A model generated the notes under the pieces. That model was given only the letters and a program-made list of their open reading frames with translations. It ran no database searches and had not been told where the DNA came from. The position numbers and the translations under genes are program-made. Positions 1-6,384 of a stretch of DNA of 7,731 nt are shown piece by piece (within the stretch, counting starts at the first letter, position 1; each line of letters starts with the position of its first letter). Source of the stretch: an uncultured Lachnospiraceae bacterium (lineage in GTDB: Bacteria; Bacillota; Clostridia; Lachnospirales; Lachnospiraceae); contig CAJOQS010000088.1 in the NCBI GenBank assembly GCA_905236925.1, positions 1 to 7,731 on the forward strand. Reading direction: 5' to 3'.

Positions 1-808
1 CACCGACAACGAGCCTCTCGGCGAACCCGTCGCCCTCCATGTAGAGATAATAATTCACATCATCCTGAGAGAGAACAAACGGAGTTTTTCCCTCGGGAAG
101 CATGATGTCCTTTTTGACAAGGACCTCTTCCCCGTTGGAATTGATCACTCTCTCGGCCATATCATGTACGCTGATGAGAACATATCCGCGCGCGTACATC
201 TGCTCGAGGATCCTGTTGAACTCGTCAACCGTGGTCATGTATCTGTTGTAGCCGACCGGCTGGCTGCTGCCCTTTCCGAATGCCCTTGATGTATCAACTA
301 TCAGAGAATGCACGAACAGATGGCTGATCGCGGTGTTGTCTTCCCACTTCACGCATGCCGCCTTCTGCTCTTCGTATGAAGCTATGGCAGCCGTAAGCCT
401 CTCATCGCTCTCATAGCCTTCAAAGGCCTTGACCTCTTCGATCGCCGCGTCATAGTCGTACATCGCGGCTTTTATGCCAGATGACTCCAGAAGCTCGTCG
501 ATCGCGGCGGCCTTCTTCGCCTCCGCTTCCTCGCGTTCGAGCCTCTCTTTTTCCTCGGCTTCTGCCCTGGCACGCTCTGAAGCTTCCTCTTCCTCAGCCT
601 TTTTCCTTGCTTCCGCCTCCTCAGGCGTCATGGTAGGTGTGGCTTCTTCAGCCTTTTTCTTCTTTTCGGTTGATACGGTCTGGCTCCCCGATGCCTGCCC
701 GTTTCCCGACGCTTTACCCTTCTTAAAGCCGCCGGTGGCGATCGCTGCGAAAAGACCGGCTATTACCACAAGTTCCACAATGATGATAATGATCTTTTTT
801 CTGCTCAT
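1..808 (-). CDS. Membrane-anchored polysaccharide-deacetylase-like protein (C-terminus off the window)
   Basis: The 269 visible residues run off the left edge without a stop. Residues 6-24 form one hydrophobic segment after a basic SRKK start, which fits an uncleaved N-terminal anchor with the rest outside the cell. Residues 48-106 are a Lys/Glu/Ala-rich linker, probably helical or coiled coil. Residues 160-269 resemble the start of a NodB-type polysaccharide deacetylase: HLFVHSLIVD sits where the family has its leading strand, then comes TTVDEFNRILEQM and GYVLISVHDM. SQDD at 247-250 lies where NodB enzymes carry TFDD, the catalytic base and a metal ligand. The metal-binding His motif would lie outside the window, so activity cannot be judged. 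The family fit comes from memory of related Clostridia proteins. The ATG at 808 has GGAG 4 nt upstream, within a longer purine stretch. The gene follows the HPr-family gene by 61 bp across a hairpin, so it may be a separate or partly read-through unit. Confidence 0.7.
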   Translation of the reverse strand, partial: MSRKKIIIIIVELVVIAGLFAAIATGGFKKGKASGNGQASGSQTVSTEKKKKAEEATPTMTPEEAEARKKAEEEEASERARAEAEEKERLEREEAEAKKAAAIDELLESSGIKAAMYDYDAAIEEVKAFEGYESDERLTAAIASYEEQKAACVKWEDNTAISHLFVHSLIVDTSRAFGKGSSQPVGYNRYMTTVDEFNRILEQMYARGYVLISVHDMAERVINSNGEEVLVKKDIMLPEGKTPFVLSQDDVNYYLYMEGDGFAERLVVG

Positions 809-832
809 ATCGCTCCACTTCCCCTATCTAAT

Positions 833-858
833 AACAGGAACGGTTGTCCGTTCCTGTT
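833..858 (-). terminator. 11-bp stem-loop after the HPr-family gene, probable weak terminator
   Basis: A perfect 11-bp inverted repeat, AACAGGAACGG and CCGTTCCTGTT, encloses a 4-nt loop, 11 nt after the HPr-family stop codon. The sequence following on the minus strand is ATTAGATAG, so the T-tract is poor. It is probably a leaky intrinsic terminator or an RNA-stability hairpin at the end of the seven-gene operon. It lies only 24 bases from the next start codon, leaving little room for a promoter between them. Confidence 0.6.
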
Positions 859-869
859 TACAAACCCCT

Positions 870-1136
870 TTATGCAAAGAACGCCTCAATGTCCTTCATG
901 GCATCCTCTTCGTCGTCGCCGTTGATAACAACATCGATCAGATCATTCGCCGCGGTGGCTCTGTTCATGATACTGATGAAGGTCATCATTCCCATAATAC
1001 TTTTGGCGTTGACCTTTTTATCCTTGTACTCAAAATAAATGCTGCTGTCGAACTTGCTGGCTTCCTGCACCAGTTTGGCAATCGGTCTTCTGTCGAGATC
1101 CGCCGTGATATCAATCGCCATTTTCTTTTGAACCAT
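870..1136 (-). CDS. Crh-like HPr-family protein, His15 replaced by Asp, Ser46 kept
   Basis: This 88-residue protein has the HPr fold signature. PTS HPr transfers phosphate from enzyme I to sugar permeases through His15, within GLHARP. Here the same place reads DLDRRP, with Asp15 (codon GAC, 1092-1094), so it cannot take part in PTS transfer by the known mechanism. The regulatory site is intact: VNAKSIMG at 42-49 puts the HprK target at Ser46 exactly as in canonical numbering (AGT, 999-1001). That combination is the hallmark of Bacillus Crh, which has Gln15 and acts with CcpA when phosphorylated on Ser46. Between Ser46 and the GDDEED segment the chain is about six residues longer than in E. 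coli HPr. The ATG at 1136 has a strong AGAGGAG site 7 nt upstream. It follows whiA by 24 bp, the same neighbour order as whiA-crh in Bacillus, and its likely kinase HprK lies earlier in the operon. Confidence 0.92.
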   Translation of the reverse strand: MVQKKMAIDITADLDRRPIAKLVQEASKFDSSIYFEYKDKKVNAKSIMGMMTFISIMNRATAANDLIDVVINGDDEEDAMKDIEAFFA

Positions 1137-1160
1137 TTTCTTACTCCTCTTAAAAAAATA

Positions 1161-2081
1161 CTACTTAGCAGACCTTGCGGAACGCAGCTTTTCAGCTATC
1201 TCCGACAATTTCTGCAGCCTGTGATTGACACCGGACCTTCCCACACGCCGTTCATGCTTCTCCCCAAGCTCGGCCAATGAAGCCTCCGGATACTGCAGCC
1301 TCAGTGTTGCGGTATCCTTCAGTTCATCGCTAAGCGAGTCGAGTCCGATGGTGTTACAAAGATATTGTATATCTTCTATCTGCCTTGCCGATGCCGCTAT
1401 CGTTTTGCCGATATTGGCCGCTTCGCAGTTAACACGCCTGTTGATGGAATTGCGCATCTCCTTGACGATCCTGACATTCTCCAGTTCCATGAGGCAAACG
1501 TGCGCCTCCATGATGTTCAGAACATCGACGATGTGCTCTCCGTCTTTCAAGTATACTACAAAATGATTCTTTCTGTGAATGATCTTGGCATCTATTTCAA
1601 AAAAACCAATGATCCCGGCTATAAGCTCGGCTCTTGTCCTGTCGGCTGCCGCGAATTCCAGGTGATAATCCTTCTCCGGATTGCTTATCGAGCCGCAGGA
1701 AATGAACGCTCCGCGCAGAAAAGCCCGCTTACAGCAGGTCTGCTGGTATACTATCGGCTGCGGAACCAGTTCCGAGCCAAGCTTCAGGAGCTTTATCAGC
1801 TCCGCGGTCCCTTCACGGTCCATCGCGGTTATATAAGAGCTTTTCCGGCCGTTCTTCCGGATGATCGTCTCCGGGACAGGCTTCCGCTCCGCTCCGGTCA
1901 GCTTTCCGTACAGCAGGACAAAACGCTCGTTGATGCCGCTGTTCTCAGTCCTGATCACGATGCATCCGTCCTCGACCGTCGATGAAAGAGATACGAGAGC
2001 GGCCAGCTCCGCGATCCTGCAATGCCTCGAATTGGGCACCTCGGCAGCGAGCTCGTTTTTAACCTTCAGTGAGAATGACAT
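1161..2081 (-). CDS. whiA: WhiA, conserved DNA-binding regulator with LAGLIDADG-like domain
   Basis: The 306-residue product matches WhiA/DUF199 in length and motifs. It starts with the typical MSFSLKVKNELA. Residues 116-143 carry CCKRAFLRGAF, then CGSISNPEKDYHLEF, the hallmark of the homing-endonuclease-like domain, which is catalytically dead in WhiA. Residues 214-292 form the C-terminal helix-turn-helix region with NRRVNCEAANIGKTI, ELKDTATLRLQYPEASLAELG and SGVNHRLQKL. In Streptomyces it controls sporulation genes; in Bacillus it affects cell division and chromosome segregation. I chose the ATG at 2081 over an in-frame TTG at 2096, because it gives the conserved N-terminus and has AGGGG 7 nt upstream. 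The gene begins 4 nt after the murB stop, which suggests translational coupling. In Bacillus and many Clostridia rapZ and/or yvcK lie just before whiA; neither is here. Confidence 0.97.
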   Translation of the reverse strand: MSFSLKVKNELAAEVPNSRHCRIAELAALVSLSSTVEDGCIVIRTENSGINERFVLLYGKLTGAERKPVPETIIRKNGRKSSYITAMDREGTAELIKLLKLGSELVPQPIVYQQTCCKRAFLRGAFISCGSISNPEKDYHLEFAAADRTRAELIAGIIGFFEIDAKIIHRKNHFVVYLKDGEHIVDVLNIMEAHVCLMELENVRIVKEMRNSINRRVNCEAANIGKTIAASARQIEDIQYLCNTIGLDSLSDELKDTATLRLQYPEASLAELGEKHERRVGRSGVNHRLQKLSEIAEKLRSARSAK

Positions 2082-2083
2082 GT

Positions 2084-2093
2084 CCTCACCCCT
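2084..2093 (-). promoter_or_regulatory. Ribosome binding site that fixes the whiA start
   Basis: AGGGGTGAGG on the minus strand overlaps the murB stop codon. Its AGGGG core ends 7 nt before the ATG at 2081. The competing TTG at 2096 lies upstream of this site and has no comparable one, so 2081 is the better start. Confidence 0.75.
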
Positions 2094-3015
2094 CAAAACC
2101 TATCAGTCGGACCTCCGGCTCAAGGCGCACTCCCGACTTGTTGAACACCGTTTCAGTGACCTCATTCATGAGGCGGTATATGTCATCGGAAGTCGCGTGT
2201 CCCTTATTGATGATGAAACCGCAGTGCTTCTCGGAGACACATGCGTCCCCGACACTGTAGCCCTTCAGTCCGGCTTCTTCTATAAGCTTGCCTGCGAAAT
2301 TGCCCTCGGGGCGCTTAAAGGTGCTGCCCGCGCTGGGGAATTCCAGAGGCTGTTTTTCTCTTCTTTTTGCGTTAAGTTCGGCTATTTCGGCAAGGATATC
2401 CTCCTTATTGCCCTTTGTGAGCCTGAACAGCGCGGTAAGAACGATAAGCTTCTTCTCTCCGATCACGCTGTGACGGTAGGAAAGCTCCAGCTCATCCCGC
2501 GAAAGCACGGATATATTGCCCGCAGTATCCATGACCTCGGCACTTACGATACGGTCCTTTACCTCGGAGCCGTAGGCTCCGGCATTCATAAAGACTGCTC
2601 CGCCGACCGTTCCCGGGATACCCGCGGCGAACTCCAGTCCGGCAAGTCCGCGTCCCGCCGCGTCATTGGCGAGCTTGGCAAAGGAATGTCCCGCGTCGAC
2701 CCGGACGAGGACAGTTCCGTCCGCATCCTCTTCGTAGCAAATTTCCCTGCGGTTTTCCCTTATAACAACGATGATCCCGCTGAATCCGCGGTCCGATGCG
2801 AGAATATTGCTCCCGTTCCCAATGATATAATAAGGAATCTCTTTTGCATTTGCAAGTAAAATAATATCCTTAAGCTCGTCACGTCCTGACGGGATCACAA
2901 CGAAATCCGCCGGTCCGCCCGTTCTGAACGAGGTGAACCTGCTGAGAGGCTCGTCCCTCAGAACCTGTCCGCGCGGAACCGCTTCCTTAAGGAGAATAAA
3001 GATGTCGTCCCGCAT
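2086..3015 (-). CDS. murB: UDP-N-acetylenolpyruvoylglucosamine reductase
   Basis: MurB is a cytoplasmic flavoenzyme that reduces UDP-GlcNAc-enolpyruvate to UDP-MurNAc with NADPH, the second committed step of peptidoglycan synthesis. The 309-residue length fits the shorter type II MurB of Firmicutes. FAD-binding motifs are clear: SFRTGGPAD at 29-37, IGNGSN at 65-70 and AGIPGTVGGAVFMNAGAYG at 131-149. The active-site stretch PSAGSTFKRPEG at 227-238 contains the catalytic serine, Ser231. HCGFIINKG lies at 264-272, and LEPEVRLIG near the C-terminus holds the conserved catalytic Glu301. The ATG at 3015 begins 3 nt after the glucokinase stop, with GAGGAC upstream inside the end of that gene. No key residue is missing, and the gene looks intact and functional. 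Confidence 0.97.
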   Translation of the reverse strand: MRDDIFILLKEAVPRGQVLRDEPLSRFTSFRTGGPADFVVIPSGRDELKDIILLANAKEIPYYIIGNGSNILASDRGFSGIIVVIRENRREICYEEDADGTVLVRVDAGHSFAKLANDAAGRGLAGLEFAAGIPGTVGGAVFMNAGAYGSEVKDRIVSAEVMDTAGNISVLSRDELELSYRHSVIGEKKLIVLTALFRLTKGNKEDILAEIAELNAKRREKQPLEFPSAGSTFKRPEGNFAGKLIEEAGLKGYSVGDACVSEKHCGFIINKGHATSDDIYRLMNEVTETVFNKSGVRLEPEVRLIGFEG

Positions 3016-3018
3016 CGG

Positions 3019-3957
3019 TCAGTCCTCAAGTGCCAGATAAGCAGCTCCGAATATGCCTGCGTCGTTGCCGAGCTTGGCAAGCCTGAAATCGCGTCCGCAG
3101 AGTACGTTCAGGTTATTGGCATCGAAGTACTTCTTTACCGTATCGGTAATGATGCTTCCGGCCCTTGCCACGCCGCCGCCGATTACATAAGCCTCGGGAT
3201 CGACCGTAGCTCCGACACCGGAAAGCGCCTGTGCAAGATAAGAACACATTGTATTGACCACGCCAAGCGCAAGGGCATCTCCGTCCTTCGCTGCATCAAA
3301 CACATCCTTTGCGTTCAGCTCGGAAAGCGACCTCAGTGAGCTTTCTTCGGTGGTTTCCGCAAGCTTCTTTCGCGCGAGCCTTACAACTCCGGTAGCGGAC
3401 GCGTACTGCTCGAGATGTCCGTGTCCTCCGCAGCCGCAGACATCGGTTTCGGCAGAGTTTACGATGATATGTCCTATCTCTCCTCCGCCTCCGTGAATAC
3501 CGTGGATGATCTTTCCGTCGACAACGATGCCGCCTCCGACGCCTGTTCCGAGGGTCACAAAAACGATATTCCTGTAGCCTTCGGCGCCGCCCTTCCATAA
3601 CTCACCGAGAGCCGCCACATTGGCATCGTTCGCAGCGATGCACCTGAGACCTGTAAGTCCGGACATCTTCTCGTTTACATTGAAGATATCCCACTTCAGA
3701 TTCGCGCATTTCATAACGGTTCCGTCCGGGGTTATCGGTCCGGGAACTCCGAGTCCCACGCCAAGAACATCGGACTTATCGATATTCTTCTCCGCGAGCT
3801 TTCCGAGCACCGCCTCCGCGATATCGCCCGGAACCGCCTCTCCGTGGTTCTCGCAGCGGGAGGGTATCTCCCATTTTTCAAGAAGCTCGCCGTCCTTTGT
3901 GAATAATCCGAGCTTAACTGTAGTTCCGCCTATGTCTACTCCAAAACAGTATTTCAT
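3019..3957 (-). CDS. glcK: ROK-family glucokinase
   Basis: The 312-residue protein has the full ROK kinase layout and most likely phosphorylates glucose to glucose-6-phosphate with ATP in the cytoplasm. The phosphate-binding GVDIGGTTVKLG is at 6-17. The catalytic base is Asp111 in ANDANVAALGE. FVTLGTGVGGG is at 133-143 and HGGGGEIGH at 155-163. The zinc motif, usually CxCGxxGCxE, reads CGCGGHGHLE at 174-183, so the third Cys is His181. A late GGGVARAG motif at 260-267 is normal for the family. An in-frame ATG at 3972 overlaps the hprK stop as ATGA, but its only purine stretch touches it. The ATG at 3957 has GAGG 9 nt upstream and gives the conserved start, so I chose it. The position between hprK and murB ties sugar phosphorylation to HprK, which responds to glycolytic metabolites. 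Another ROK sugar kinase, such as an N-acetylhexosamine kinase, cannot be excluded. Confidence 0.92.
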   Translation of the reverse strand: MKYCFGVDIGGTTVKLGLFTKDGELLEKWEIPSRCENHGEAVPGDIAEAVLGKLAEKNIDKSDVLGVGLGVPGPITPDGTVMKCANLKWDIFNVNEKMSGLTGLRCIAANDANVAALGELWKGGAEGYRNIVFVTLGTGVGGGIVVDGKIIHGIHGGGGEIGHIIVNSAETDVCGCGGHGHLEQYASATGVVRLARKKLAETTEESSLRSLSELNAKDVFDAAKDGDALALGVVNTMCSYLAQALSGVGATVDPEAYVIGGGVARAGSIITDTVKKYFDANNLNVLCGRDFRLAKLGNDAGIFGAAYLALED

Positions 3958-3966
3958 TTTACTACG

Positions 3967-3970
3967 CCTC
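3967..3970 (-). promoter_or_regulatory. Ribosome binding site favouring the later glucokinase start
   Basis: GAGG on the minus strand overlaps the last bases of hprK and lies 9 nt before the ATG at 3957. The alternative ATG at 3972 would add MRRSK. It is preceded only by AGGA touching the start codon, which is too close for normal initiation. Confidence 0.6.
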
Positions 3971-4907
3971 ATTCCTGTGTTTTATTGATATTGGCCATTG
4001 CCCTGTCATAGAGCGCCTTGGCCGCATTGTATCCCATCTTCTTCTGGCGGCAGTTGACCGCTGCAGACTCACAGATGATCGCCAGATTACGTCCCGGCCT
4101 GATGGGGATATTGTGACATACGACCTTGTTGCCGAGATAGTTTACGTAATGCTCCTCAAGGCCCATTCTGTCGTATTCCCTGTCTCTGTCCCATTCCTCA
4201 AGATTGATGACAAGATCTATCTGCTGTGTGTTCTTGACGCTTTCAATACCGAACAGGGTCTTGACGTCAATGATGCCTATGCCTCGCAGCTCGATAAAAT
4301 GCCTGGTCATTTCCGGGCTCATGCCGATGAGCGTGTCGTCGCTGACCTTCCTGATCTCGACAACATCGTCGCTGACAAGTCGGTGTCCTCTCTTGATGAG
4401 CTCAAGTGCAGCCTCGGACTTTCCTATTCCGCTCTCGCCCGTTATCAGCACACCTTCGCCGTATACATCCACCAGGACTCCGTGTATCGTCATTGCCGGA
4501 GCGAGCTGAACGTTCATCCATCTGATGACCTCTGCCATGAACGAAGATGTCGTCTTGGCAGTCCGCAGGATCGGAACGCCCTCGTTTCTGGCCGCTTCGA
4601 GGATCTCCTCGTCAACATCGAAATTCCTGCAGAAGACCACGCAGGGAATACCCAGTGACAGGAAATGCTTCATCCTTTCGATCCCGTCGGGCTGCGCCTT
4701 AAGGTAGGAATGCTCAACATTTCCGATGATCTGGATCCTCTCACGGTCAAAGTCCTCCATAAAGCCGGCCAGCTGCAGCGCAGGTCTGTTAATATCCGGC
4801 ATGGTAAGCTCGATCCTGTCGATGTCCACCTCAGGCGTAAGGTTTTCCAGCGCCATCTTTTCGATAAGGTTCCGAAGCGGAACCGTGCCGGTATCAGAAT
4901 TCAGCAT
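3969..4907 (-). CDS. hprK: HPr kinase/phosphorylase (HprK)
   Basis: HprK phosphorylates HPr and Crh on Ser46 and also removes that phosphate, and so sets carbon catabolite repression in Firmicutes. The 312-residue length is normal. The N-terminal domain (about 1-130) begins with VPLRNLIEKMALENLTPEVD. The kinase domain opens with HGVLVDVYGEGVLITG, whose His142 matches the conserved family histidine. The Walker A loop GESGIGKS is at 157-164, and RGHRLVSDD at 173-181 provides metal-binding and catalytic acids. The family signature IELRGIGIIDVKTLFG is at 205-220, and the C-terminal IPIRPGRNLA at 267-276 fits the phosphorylase region. The ATG at 4907 comes 1 nt after the lspA stop, with AAAGGGG about 7 nt upstream. 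A possible substrate, the Crh-like protein, is encoded at the end of the same operon. Confidence 0.98.
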   Translation of the reverse strand: MLNSDTGTVPLRNLIEKMALENLTPEVDIDRIELTMPDINRPALQLAGFMEDFDRERIQIIGNVEHSYLKAQPDGIERMKHFLSLGIPCVVFCRNFDVDEEILEAARNEGVPILRTAKTTSSFMAEVIRWMNVQLAPAMTIHGVLVDVYGEGVLITGESGIGKSEAALELIKRGHRLVSDDVVEIRKVSDDTLIGMSPEMTRHFIELRGIGIIDVKTLFGIESVKNTQQIDLVINLEEWDRDREYDRMGLEEHYVNYLGNKVVCHNIPIRPGRNLAIICESAAVNCRQKKMGYNAAKALYDRAMANINKTQE

Positions 4908-4908
4908 C

Positions 4909-5367
4909 TCATAACCCCTTTCCGGTCATCAGCTCACCGGCGATCGCCAGCAGACCTCCGACCACAATATATATATCAGCGAGATTAAAAACAAGTTTAT
5001 CAAGAAGCGGTATGTTGATAAAATCGGTGACCTCTCCGCGGAATATCCTGTCATAGACATTGCCCGCCGCACCTGCGACAACAAGGCTGAGTCCCAGCCT
5101 CATCCTGCTCTTGGTTCCGTCGGCGAGGGCAAGTGCGTATACGACAGTGAGCAGCAGAAATACCGCTGCCGAAACTCCGACCACAAGCTTTCGCTGCCCC
5201 GCGAACCTGTTCATCGCGAAGCCCTTGTTGGTACGGCGCATAAGACGGACCCTTCCGCCGAAATATTCCTCTTCTTTGTCAAAGAACTCCGCGTCGGCAA
5301 GCTTCTTGGTTATCTGATCGGAAGCAAAGCCCAGCATTGAAACAAACAGCGCCGCAATAGGATTCAT
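4909..5367 (-). CDS. lspA: Signal peptidase II (prolipoprotein signal peptidase), slightly divergent
   Basis: LspA is a polytopic membrane aspartic protease that removes signal peptides from diacylglyceryl-modified prolipoproteins. The 152-residue length and four hydrophobic segments fit: roughly 4-20, 61-82, 89-103 and 125-147. SDQITK at 16-21 matches the conserved DQ..K of the first helix. The catalytic pair is present: Asp106 in GNVYDR (followed by GEVTDFI) and Asp131 in FNLAD. The loop motif normally NxGAAF reads NKGFAM at 47-52, with the Asn and Gly kept, and the usual Ser after FNLAD is Ile132. I judge it active but divergent; a specialised paralogue is possible. The ATG at 5367 starts 4 nt after the upstream stop, with AAAGG about 11 nt upstream. 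No lipoprotein gene is adjacent, so its place here is probably housekeeping. Confidence 0.87.
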   Translation of the reverse strand: MNPIAALFVSMLGFASDQITKKLADAEFFDKEEEYFGGRVRLMRRTNKGFAMNRFAGQRKLVVGVSAAVFLLLTVVYALALADGTKSRMRLGLSLVVAGAAGNVYDRIFRGEVTDFINIPLLDKLVFNLADIYIVVGGLLAIAGELMTGKGL

Positions 5368-5371
5368 GGGT

Positions 5372-6340
5372 CTAGCACCTTTCTACTATCGATGAGAAGG
5401 GTGCCACAGACATAAGGCGTTTCCCCGAAGCGGCCCTCCTCATTGAAGGATAATGAACACAAGCCTTTTCATCGTTCTCAAGAGAAGCGATACGCTGCTC
5501 GATCAGCGTCCTGTCGGGATCATAAACGATGCAGAGCCTCCTGTTGTCCAGAAGCTCGCTCCCGGAGAACGCGCAAAAAAGCTTAAGAACATTGATATCG
5601 CTTTCAAAAACCGTGACCCTGGCAAATTTGTCAAGCTCGAGCAGCTCCTCGATATGATATCCGAGTCCGAATCCGAAGACTATGTAATGCGATACCTGCT
5701 CCTGCCTGAACCTGTCGGCCAGAAGAAAGCTTTCACGCATGATGTTGCCGTTTGAGTGAAGATATATCGAACCTCCGCCGCTCATCGGAGCCCTGACCGT
5801 CATAAGTCCGCAGGAGGAAAATTCAACACTGTATCCGCCGCCGAGCAGCTCCTCGGGCATAAGAGGCGCTTCCAGCTCGGCGTTTCTGTTCACTCGGAGA
5901 CGCTCCCTCTCATCATCCTCTATATCCGTTCCGGGCAGGGAATCGAATCCCGCAGTAAGCTTCTGTTCGAGCTTTTTTATCTTTTCATTGTACTTTTCGA
6001 CATCGAAGTCGAAGAAGTCCTCTTTGCCGACTATATATTCCTGTATTCCCGTTATAAAGGCGGAAAGCTGAAGCTCATAAAGGTCCGCGAGAAGGATATA
6101 GTCCCTGTCCTTTTTGGCCTTAAGGACCGATTCGAGCATCTCACCCACAAAGTCTGCGGAAATGCCTCCGAAATAGGTCCTGTCCGCAAGAACGGCATCG
6201 CATACCCTGTTGATACCTTCTCCGCTCTCGGCCACCATTCCCAGTGCTTCATCGTACCTTCCCTGTCTGAAAAGGACAACCGCTTTATCTATATAGCCCA
6301 GCAATCTGATGTTATTATCAAAGATCTCTCTAATCTCCAT
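5372..6340 (-). CDS. DUF115-related protein, N-terminal part only (possibly truncated)
   Basis: The product is 322 residues. Residues 1-130 are helical and charged, with an FRQGRYDEALGMV stretch like a TPR helix. Residues 165-200 contain GGGYSVEFSSCGLMTVRAP then SIYLHSNGNIMRES. A Rossmann-like core follows: YIVFGFGLGYHIEELLE at 219-235, VTVFESD at 242-248 and HYPSMR at 296-301. This matches my memory of the front half of DUF115/MptE-like proteins (motility-associated glycosyltransferase-like family) in Clostridia, where a second half usually continues beyond the HYPS motif. Here the frame stops 21 residues after that motif, so it may be a shortened gene. Function is unknown; nucleotide or nucleotide-sugar binding is an inference from the glycine loop. 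I chose the ATG at 6340, with GGAG 8 nt upstream, over the ATG at 6376, which lies almost at the predicted transcription start. It is the first gene of the operon. Confidence 0.62.
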   Translation of the reverse strand: MEIREIFDNNIRLLGYIDKAVVLFRQGRYDEALGMVAESGEGINRVCDAVLADRTYFGGISADFVGEMLESVLKAKKDRDYILLADLYELQLSAFITGIQEYIVGKEDFFDFDVEKYNEKIKKLEQKLTAGFDSLPGTDIEDDERERLRVNRNAELEAPLMPEELLGGGYSVEFSSCGLMTVRAPMSGGGSIYLHSNGNIMRESFLLADRFRQEQVSHYIVFGFGLGYHIEELLELDKFARVTVFESDINVLKLFCAFSGSELLDNRRLCIVYDPDRTLIEQRIASLENDEKACVHYPSMRRAASGKRLMSVAPFSSIVERC

Positions 6341-6384
6341 ACAAATATCTCCATGCCAAACCCCGTTACGGTCCATACGTTTTC

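Noticed and set aside
1151..1157. Run of seven A (T on the minus strand) between whiA and the HPr-family gene, considered as a terminator tail
   Set aside because: I found no stable hairpin just before it in the end of whiA, and a strong ribosome site follows at once, so it is more likely a plain A/T-rich spacer.
474..1280. Plus-strand reading frame of 268 codons with a Ser/Ala/Phe-rich start
   Set aside because: The low-complexity start is the mirror of the Lys/Glu-rich linker coded on the minus strand. The rest is antisense to the HPr-family gene and the end of whiA.
1365..1985. Plus-strand reading frame of 206 codons inside whiA
   Set aside because: It is entirely antisense to conserved WhiA domains and has no recognisable motif or good ribosome site.
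1861..2859. Long plus-strand reading frame of 332 codons opposite whiA and murB
   Set aside because: It is fully antisense to two genes with complete family motifs, has no recognisable domain, and crosses their junction. It is a by-product of the codon use on the other strand.
3296..3598. Arg-rich minus-strand frame of 100 codons inside the glucokinase gene
   Set aside because: It is an out-of-frame reading of the glycine-rich ROK motifs; the strong arginine bias is typical of a shadow frame.
4113..4658. Plus-strand reading frame of 181 codons inside hprK
   Set aside because: It is antisense to the conserved kinase domain of HprK and no family is recognised.
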